NCBI RefSeq assembly: GCF_003143975.1
Contig: NZ_QFVR01000003.1
Coordinates: forward strand, 1 to 64,000
DNA from: Kurthia sibirica
GTDB taxonomy: Bacteria > Bacillota > Bacilli > Bacillales_A > Planococcaceae
DNA: 64,000 nt
Direction: 5' to 3'
Shown in pieces: positions 59,182 to 64,000 of the stretch. The notes under the pieces were generated by a model, which saw only the letters and a list, made by a program, of their open reading frames with translations, made no database searches and was not told the origin of the DNA. A program made the position numbers and the translations under genes. The first letter of the stretch is position 1. Each line of letters begins with the position of its first letter.

Positions 59182-59432
59182 GAGATAACCTCCGCTTGAA
59201 TATTTTTATCCTTCAATGACTTTGCAAGCCTTACGAGACGATCATGGTCCTTTTTGGCTTTTGAAAGCATACGGATCTGATTAATATTGTCGTGAAGTTC
59301 TTCCGTTGCGATTTCTGCTGCAGCATAATGACCAGCTTTTAAGAACGTTTGAATTTCTGCAAGTGTGTCCTCCGCTGAATCGTATAACCACTGCGCCTTT
59401 TGAGCATCTTCTACTTTGAATTTTTCTAACAT
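59157..59432 (-). CDS. phage hypothetical protein (91 aa)
   Basis: ATG 59432 follows AAAGGGGG. The protein (MLEKFKVEDAQKAQWLYDS...) is predicted to be all-helical and possibly coiled (DTLAEIQTFLKAGHYAAAEIATEELHDNINQIRMLSKAKKDHDRL). Family not recognised. Early operon. Confidence 0.6.
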   Translation of the reverse strand: MLEKFKVEDAQKAQWLYDSAEDTLAEIQTFLKAGHYAAAEIATEELHDNINQIRMLSKAKKDHDRLVRLAKSLKDKNIQAEVISCTSTHSI

Positions 59433-59947
59433 GATAAATCCCCCTTTAATAGTCCTTCTGAAATTAGGTAATTGTAATGATCTGCATACAATTCTGTGTA
59501 ACTGATTTTTGATTCCATACAAACTACCGCGACTAAATTACTAATAGCTGTATTTGCTTCAACCAATTCCTCTAACGCTTCACGCAACTCCTGTTTCTCA
59601 AACAACTCCATAGCTGCAAGTGGTTTGACTAAGCTCGTCTTTCGTAAACGATTAAACGCTTCTTCTAACTCCTCCAACGTCTTTTCCTTTACTGCAGAGC
59701 GATGTAAGTCTGCATTTTCACCATCCAATAGAATTGCACCTGTTCGTGTGTACTGTTGTTGAATTGTCATCGCAAGTCTTGGATCATCGTATTTTTCAGC
59801 GTATTTACGTGCTACACCTGCGTTTACTTTGTCTTTCGATGTTTCATAGTGCGAGATTGTTTCTCTTGCTACCGACATCGTTACAGCCTGTTTTTGCTGT
59901 GTATTATCTGCTCTAAGTTCTTTCATGATTTCGCCCACTTTTTTCAT
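59426..59947 (-). CDS. phage XRE-like DNA-binding protein (173 aa)
   Basis: Residues 1-60 resemble a degenerate XRE helix-turn-helix (MKELRADNTQQKQAVTMSVARETISHYETSKDKVNAG). The C-terminal part is helical and acidic. The end overlaps the next gene by seven bases. It may be a regulator of early genes. The family is uncertain. Confidence 0.65.
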   Translation of the reverse strand: MKKVGEIMKELRADNTQQKQAVTMSVARETISHYETSKDKVNAGVARKYAEKYDDPRLAMTIQQQYTRTGAILLDGENADLHRSAVKEKTLEELEEAFNRLRKTSLVKPLAAMELFEKQELREALEELVEANTAISNLVAVVCMESKISYTELYADHYNYLISEGLLKGDLSC

Positions 59948-60029
59948 GAAACAATCTCCTTTCGTTCACATTTTTTTATTTCTATATCTAAAAATCTACC
60001 GTCACGATTTCAAATTTAAGTTAAAATTA

Positions 60030-60329
60030 CTAATAGAAGGAATTTAAAACCTCTGTATTATCATCGATCCACTTAAAAACTGCGTCACGCGGATAACGTC
60101 CACGTACTTCTCGCAATCTTGGAAATGATGGATTTTTTAGAAGCTTATCTACAGTTGGCATTGCAATATTTAAAATGGCCGATAAATCTTCACGTTTTAA
60201 AACAGGTGGGTAGTTATATCGAGTTTGACCTGCGATTACTCCCTGTTCATACGCTTGCTGAACAAGTAGTTCAAGTTTTTGTACAAAGTATGTTTCATCT
60301 AATTGCTGCATTAAAGATTCAGGTGTCAT
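60030..60329 (-). CDS. phage helix-turn-helix protein, excisionase-like (99 aa)
   Basis: The C-terminal half has an AlpA/excisionase-type pattern: LKREDLSAILNIAMPTVDKLLKNPSFPRLREVRGRYPRDAVFKWID (helix-turn-helix, wing, terminal helix). It follows the antirepressor gene by three bases. It could act in excision or as a DNA-bending regulator. Confidence 0.7.
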   Translation of the reverse strand: MTPESLMQQLDETYFVQKLELLVQQAYEQGVIAGQTRYNYPPVLKREDLSAILNIAMPTVDKLLKNPSFPRLREVRGRYPRDAVFKWIDDNTEVLNSFY

Positions 60330-60332
60330 TGT

Positions 60333-61103
60333 TTACACCACCTTCGCCAGTAATTTATCAATAAGATAGATTTGACCTTTACCAGTTACTTTTGTTGTAC
60401 GTGATACTACAACACTTCCGTCGGGTTTCGGAATTGCTCTTTCAATTACTTCGAACCAGCCACGCTCAACTGCATATTGAGTTGGTTCATTGTAATGCGC
60501 ACCCTTTTTACCGAGATAACCTTGATCGCGCAATAAAGCGAAAAGTCGATTTTGCCCAATTTTTACGCCATTTTGAGTAAGTAACTTCGCTAGTTGACCG
60601 ACTAGAATTGAAGTTTCACTCGTTTCAACCGCCTGTGCAAACAATACTTTAGGTTTTTGTTGTTCTAGAACTACTTCTACTTGCATACGCTTCGCTCGTT
60701 CTTCTTTAAGCTGCGTAGCAATCTGAATAATCGTGTTCGGATCTGCTAAAACCTTCTCGATAGTTTCTGGTGTCATATGAGTTCCATGCTTTCTGATATT
60801 CGGTAGGACCTCGCTTGTAACCCAACGTTTGAATTTCTTGGCTGTTGGTAATTTTGATGAAAGGATTAAACTGTATAATCCTGATTCATTTATTAAAGTT
60901 GCACCGCGCTGACCGAAATTCGAAGATGATTTGTCGTTGAGTTTTTTATCTTCATCTTCTACATGCATTGCAATTGCTTTATTTAAATCGCTATAACCTA
61001 GAACTTCAGCAACATCTTTTCCGACAAAAAATGTTTCACCATCTGATGCAAACAATGTTCTAACTGATTGCTCGTCATACATAAACGTTTTCAATTCATT
61101 CAT
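60333..61103 (-). CDS. phage antirepressor (BRO-N plus KilA-C/ANT)
   Basis: The 256-residue protein has an N-terminal BRO domain (SDGETFFVGKDVAEVLGYSDLNKAIAMHVEDEDK...LINESGLYSLILSSKLPTAKKFKRWVTSEVLPNIRKHG) and a C-terminal ANT domain (LAKLLTQNGVKIGQNRLFALLRDQGYLGKKGAHYNEPTQ). Such proteins inactivate the prophage repressor during induction. ATG 61103 follows GGTGGAG. One repressor operator (61122-61136) lies just upstream. Confidence 0.93.
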   Translation of the reverse strand: MNELKTFMYDEQSVRTLFASDGETFFVGKDVAEVLGYSDLNKAIAMHVEDEDKKLNDKSSSNFGQRGATLINESGLYSLILSSKLPTAKKFKRWVTSEVLPNIRKHGTHMTPETIEKVLADPNTIIQIATQLKEERAKRMQVEVVLEQQKPKVLFAQAVETSETSILVGQLAKLLTQNGVKIGQNRLFALLRDQGYLGKKGAHYNEPTQYAVERGWFEVIERAIPKPDGSVVVSRTTKVTGKGQIYLIDKLLAKVV

Positions 61104-61121
61104 TTCTCCACCGCTTCCTAC

Positions 61122-61136
61122 AACACATTTCGTGTT
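61122..61136. promoter_or_regulatory. prophage repressor operator O1
   Basis: AACACATTTCGTGTT, a 15-bp inverted repeat (AACAC-N5-GTGTT), between the Cro-like gene and the antirepressor start. Identical sequences occur three more times in the immunity region. Confidence 0.8.
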
Positions 61137-61140
61137 GTTT

Positions 61141-61338
61141 TTAATTAAAAAATATATCTTGAACTGTAGTTTGATAATATTTAGCCAGTTCAATCTTTAT
61201 ACAATCTCTAGGTATTCGTTGCCCATTCTCATACATTTGTAAGGCACTAATACTTATACCTATTGATTCAGCAACATCTTCTCTTTTTTGAGAACCTCTT
61301 AATTCAATTAGTTTTTCACCAATCTTATCTTTATTCAT
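61141..61338 (-). CDS. Cro-like XRE regulator (65 aa)
   Basis: A short XRE protein, nearly all helix-turn-helix (GEKLIELRGSQKREDVAESIGISISALQMYENGQRIPRD). ATG 61338 follows AGGAGG. It is divergent from the repressor, with four operators between the two start codons. This is the standard Cro position of a lambda-type switch in Firmicute prophages. Confidence 0.88.
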   Translation of the reverse strand: MNKDKIGEKLIELRGSQKREDVAESIGISISALQMYENGQRIPRDCIKIELAKYYQTTVQDIFFN

Positions 61339-61353
61339 AAGCAACCTCCTTCC

Positions 61354-61452
61354 AACACATTTCGTGTTGCTTATGAATACATATTACAACAACACGTTTT
61401 GTATTGTCAACACATTTCGTGTTATTTATTTTTATTTAACACATTTCGTGTT
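61354..61452. promoter_or_regulatory. operator cluster O2-O5 between Cro-like and repressor genes
   Basis: AACACATTTCGTGTT occurs at 61354-61368, 61409-61423 and 61438-61452. A variant AACACGTTTTGTATT occurs at 61391-61405. Centre spacings are 37, 18 and 29 bp. The divergent early and repressor promoters must lie among them, and the uneven spacing suggests graded repression. Confidence 0.82.
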
Positions 61453-61485
61453 AAAATTACTTATAATTAGTTAGGAGTTGGATAT

Positions 61486-61848
61486 ATGAGTACGTTTGGA
61501 TCTAGGTTACGTAAACTGAGAAAACAAAAAACTCCACATTCAATGAAAGAGTTCGGTAAAATATTTGGACTTAGTGAAAGCGCTATTGGAATGTATGAGC
61601 GTGATGAACGCGAACCAGACTTTAAAACATTAAATGAAATGGCCGAGTATCTAGAAGTCTCAACTGACTATCTCTTAGGTCGTTCAGATGATTCTACTGT
61701 TTTCTCAAAAGAGGATAAAAATTTCGAAGCTTTTGCTAATGATCCATCATTACAAAAGTGGTACAAGGAATTACCTGAATCAAAAGAAGAAGATTTACGT
61801 CGCCTGCGTAAGATGTGGGAGATATTGAAGGATAATGGAGATCTATAA
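61486..61848 (+). CDS. prophage repressor, XRE family
   Basis: The 120-residue protein has an N-terminal XRE domain (FGSRLRKLRKQKTPHSMKEFGKIFGLSESAIGMYERDEREPDFKTLNEMAEYLEVSTDYLLGRSD) and a short acidic/helical C terminus (ELPESKEEDLRRLRKMWEILK). It lacks a LexA-like self-cleavage domain, so induction probably depends on the antirepressor or a protease. AGGAG lies upstream. It is the only immunity gene on the plus strand. Confidence 0.92.
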   Translation: MSTFGSRLRKLRKQKTPHSMKEFGKIFGLSESAIGMYERDEREPDFKTLNEMAEYLEVSTDYLLGRSDDSTVFSKEDKNFEAFANDPSLQKWYKELPESKEEDLRRLRKMWEILKDNGDL

Positions 61849-62033
61849 ATTTATTTAACTTGCCGAATAACTAAATAATTTAGTTTATTATTTTTTTAAC
61901 TTTAACTAATACATTATTTTACCGAGCTATTTAAGTCTATTTTTTTATTTATTTTACCTTAATAAATACATTATTCTTCTCGATAAATTCAATTCTATCT
62001 TAATATGTATTTAACTTTAATTAATACATAACA

Positions 62034-62065
62034 AAGATGCACAATTTACTTGTGCTTCTTTTTTT
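62034..62065 (+). terminator. terminator of the repressor transcript
   Basis: GCACAA and TTGTGC pair with short extensions and precede seven T residues. Between the repressor stop and this site lie AT-rich degenerate direct repeats (TAATACATTATT, AAATACATTATT, TTAATACATAAC) and no gene. Confidence 0.7.
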
Positions 62066-62157
62066 AGCCACTCGATAGGTATATAGAATTAATATTTTTC
62101 TATTATTTATATCATTTTCTTTTGAATTACAATTTAATAACGAATGGAGTTTTAAGG

Positions 62158-62751
62158 ATGGGAACATTTTTATCAGTTTTAGGTTTTTTAGGGATTTCAA
62201 TTGGGGTTATTCTATTAATCCTCGCTCTTTTCAAGAAAACTTCAAAGCGAAATTCAAGCATTATCATAGCTATCTCACTTGTACTATTTATTGTTGGGGC
62301 TATTAATTCAGGAACGAAGAATACGAAAAGTGCAGATTCTAAACCTGCAGCTCAAACTGAAAAGAAAAAAGAAATTTCATGGAAAGAAGAAATTAACAAA
62401 ATAGCTAAATTAAACGGTAGCCCTACTGACAAGTATGATGCTGTCATGATTTACGCTAAAGATTATCAAACCAATGAAAAAGAAGTTAAAGAATTTACAA
62501 AAGAAATTATTAAAGAATATAAAACGAAAAAATATGATGCTGATATTACTAACGATCAGTACATGCTTACCAACATCTTCAAAGCAAACGTAATTAACCG
62601 CTATATAGGAAAAGTAAATACACCACAAAACGATTTTTCGTTTGATTTCTATCAAAATACAAAATATCTATACCGTGGGGTAGATAAACCTGGTAGCGAT
62701 GCTGTAAGAGCAAATGAAAGACAGATGGAGAAGGCACTAAAAAAAATGTAA
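62158..62751 (+). CDS. prophage membrane-anchored protein (197 aa)
   Basis: Two N-terminal membrane helices (FLSVLGFLGISIGVILLILALF, SSIIIAISLVLFIVGAI) are followed by a ~140-residue Lys/Glu-rich soluble domain (EISWKEEINKIAKLNGSPTDKYDAVMIYAKDY...). Proteins with this layout often lie between repressor and integrase in Firmicute prophages, and some take part in superinfection exclusion. That role is only a guess here. ATG 62158 is preceded by a weak GGAG. Confidence 0.7.
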   Translation: MGTFLSVLGFLGISIGVILLILALFKKTSKRNSSIIIAISLVLFIVGAINSGTKNTKSADSKPAAQTEKKKEISWKEEINKIAKLNGSPTDKYDAVMIYAKDYQTNEKEVKEFTKEIIKEYKTKKYDADITNDQYMLTNIFKANVINRYIGKVNTPQNDFSFDFYQNTKYLYRGVDKPGSDAVRANERQMEKALKKM

Positions 62752-62774
62752 ACTACTCATTTAGGAGGTTCATT

Positions 62775-63329
62775 TTGATAAACGACATTAATGCAGTTTT
62801 TAAAGCTGCTGAGACTATTAACATATTTCATAAAACATTCTCTGAAGAATGGTTAAAAAATCAAAGTGACCCTTTTAATTTTAAAAAAAACAAATCAGAG
62901 ATATCTGTAGCAATAATACTATAGAAAACTGTTTTTACGAATATATGTCAAGTTATTGTGATTCTTTAGTAAGGCTTCAATTCACCGATTATTGTAGTGA
63001 TATAACTAATAAATTTAGCATGGAAAACAGAGTAAAAGAACCTGACTCTAGGATTTCAAAAATTTTAAAATACAATAATGAAAATGCTGAACAGGGTCAA
63101 GTTAATATTAATAAGTGTTTAAATGATTTATTAGGTTTCGAATTATTACTGAGGGAATGGAATATAATGATATTACTAATCAAAGTTTCAATGACAAACT
63201 TGGGAATTGCAGATTTGGAATCATTACGATGCAGAAAAAAACTTTGCATCACATAAAGAGTACAAACAAGGTTACACCAAATGGCCATCAATCAGCTTTT
63301 TTAGCTCAGAATCAACAAAGGGGGAATAG
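62775..63329 (+). pseudogene. toxSAS-type RelA/SpoT-domain toxin, frameshifted
   Basis: AGGAGG at 62763-62768 precedes TTG 62775. The frame stops at 62922. A shift after the A8 run at 62882-62889 restores a RelA/SpoT-like sequence (RVKEPDSRISKILKYNN, INKCLNDLLGF). After a second shift and an apparent deletion the end reads IWNHYDAEKNFASHKEYKQG, YTKWPS, stopping at 63329. Intact relatives are (p)ppGpp-type alarmone or tRNA-pyrophosphorylating toxins of toxin-antitoxin pairs. The central catalytic part is largely missing, so it cannot be active. The antitoxin gene starts two bases later. Confidence 0.75.
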
Positions 63330-63331
63330 TT

Positions 63332-64000
63332 ATGCGCTTTCAACATTTTATAGCCATTAAAAGTGTATATTCTAGAGGTGTTAGAATTGCATGGCATTAT
63401 AGTAGTGAACAATTAGATAATAAAAAAATACAAACTTTTTTATCTCGTTATGAAAGAAAGCATAACAACCTTCAACTTGGTATCCATCGAGTAGTTACTG
63501 ATGATGACACTTGGGAATCTGTTGTAAAATTCGATCCATATTTTACTGAAGTAATTGCTATAAAAGAATCCGATTTCTTAAATATTTCAGACTACGATAA
63601 AAATCTGAAAGCTTTAGATATTGCTAAGGCTATTTTATCTTTTGGAGCTACTACACATTTAAAACTTCAAAAATTAATATATTTAGTTTACGAAAAAACA
63701 CTTACACAAAAAAATATAAGTATATTTCCAGAGCGTATCTTAACATGGCAACATGGACCTGTCGTTAAAGAAGTCTATGATGAATACAAAAGCTATGGAA
63801 AAACACCTATCTATTTAAGTAAAGAAGATGATAATGAGCTTATACACACTCCTGAAAATAGAATAACTCCTATAGCAATGAGAATTTTATCAGCAGAACA
63901 TGGTAAAGAAATATTACAGATAATAGAAGAAACAGTTCTAGAATATAAATCATTCACTGCTTGGGAATTAGTTGAACTTACACATACAAAAAACTCTCCT
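63332..64000 (+). CDS. Panacea (DUF4065/SocA-like) antitoxin, partial
   Basis: The ORF starts at ATG 63332 after AAAGGGGG and is open for 223 codons to the window end. An N-terminal domain (~1-90) of unknown type is followed by a Panacea domain: AKAILSFGATTHLKLQKLIYLVYEK, TWQHGPVVKEVYDEYKSYG and TAWELVELTH. Panacea antitoxins neutralise diverse toxins, including toxSAS enzymes encoded next to them. Here the toxin is broken but the antitoxin has no visible defect. Confidence 0.85.
   Translation, partial: MRFQHFIAIKSVYSRGVRIAWHYSSEQLDNKKIQTFLSRYERKHNNLQLGIHRVVTDDDTWESVVKFDPYFTEVIAIKESDFLNISDYDKNLKALDIAKAILSFGATTHLKLQKLIYLVYEKTLTQKNISIFPERILTWQHGPVVKEVYDEYKSYGKTPIYLSKEDDNELIHTPENRITPIAMRILSAEHGKEILQIIEETVLEYKSFTAWELVELTHTKNSP

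Overview
The window looks like a low-GC, Gram-positive member of the Bacillales, most likely Planococcaceae/Caryophanaceae (a Kurthia- or Lysinibacillus-like organism). The grounds are AT-rich sequence with strong AGGAGG-type ribosome binding sites, a T-box leader before leuA, a TPP riboswitch before tenA, a Bacillus-type tRNA cluster, MarR/MhqR-like control of a ring-cleaving dioxygenase, and LysM plus Apf-like secreted wall proteins. The genus is inference; no rRNA is present.

Layout. 1-1413: five tRNA genes (Gly, Ser, fMet, Asp, Phe in order of transcription, minus strand), ending in a tandem array of 238-bp units that each carry a decayed tRNA-Phe 3' end and a terminator. 1.4-12.8 kb: ferritin, a lipoprotein, an exonuclease-like/BRCT protein, two tandem ACS-family MFS transporters behind an attenuator-like leader, a helicase, a ketopantoate-reductase-like gene, an SDR and a divergent TetR regulator. 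13-34.8 kb: housekeeping and accessory genes, including a quinone-response-like MarR/dioxygenase pair, a membrane diguanylate cyclase, tenA, leuA, an FhuF-like protein, a lone GH24 lysozyme, an AhpD-like/Rrf2 pair around a 43-bp palindrome, a degenerate phosphoesterase and a serine hydrolase. 35-41.3 kb: a catabolic operon (GntP permease, PfkB sugar kinase, DgaF-like aldolase, DgaE-like ammonia-lyase, amidohydrolase) under a GntR regulator with matching operator palindromes. 42-49.3 kb: four near-identical LysM/Apf-domain genes on the minus strand, alternating with plus-strand genes (panD, an unknown gene, a DUF3290/DUF421 pair), plus an ISL3 remnant. A fifth, divergent paralogue lies at 32.4 kb.

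From 50.6 kb to the window end is a defective prophage. Its early half is well kept: repressor and Cro-like gene with five operators, antirepressor, replisome organizer, DnaC-like loader, sigma-like late regulator and a small tyrosine recombinase. Only the first late genes remain (HNH, terminase small subunit), and the large terminase is cut after about 100 codons, where ordinary chromosome resumes. It carries two accessory modules: an overlapping AAA ATPase/PD-(D/E)xK-like gene pair (53.5-55.3 kb), a candidate uncharacterised defence system, and a toxSAS-type RelA/SpoT gene broken by frameshifts next to an intact Panacea (DUF4065) antitoxin that runs off the window end.

Five copies of a 248- or 205-bp intergenic element with inverted ends (GAGCCTGGGACA.../...GTCTCAGGCTC) lie at gene 3' ends. 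In most copies the flanking bases are complementary across the element, suggesting that it sits inside, or acts as, a transcription terminator.
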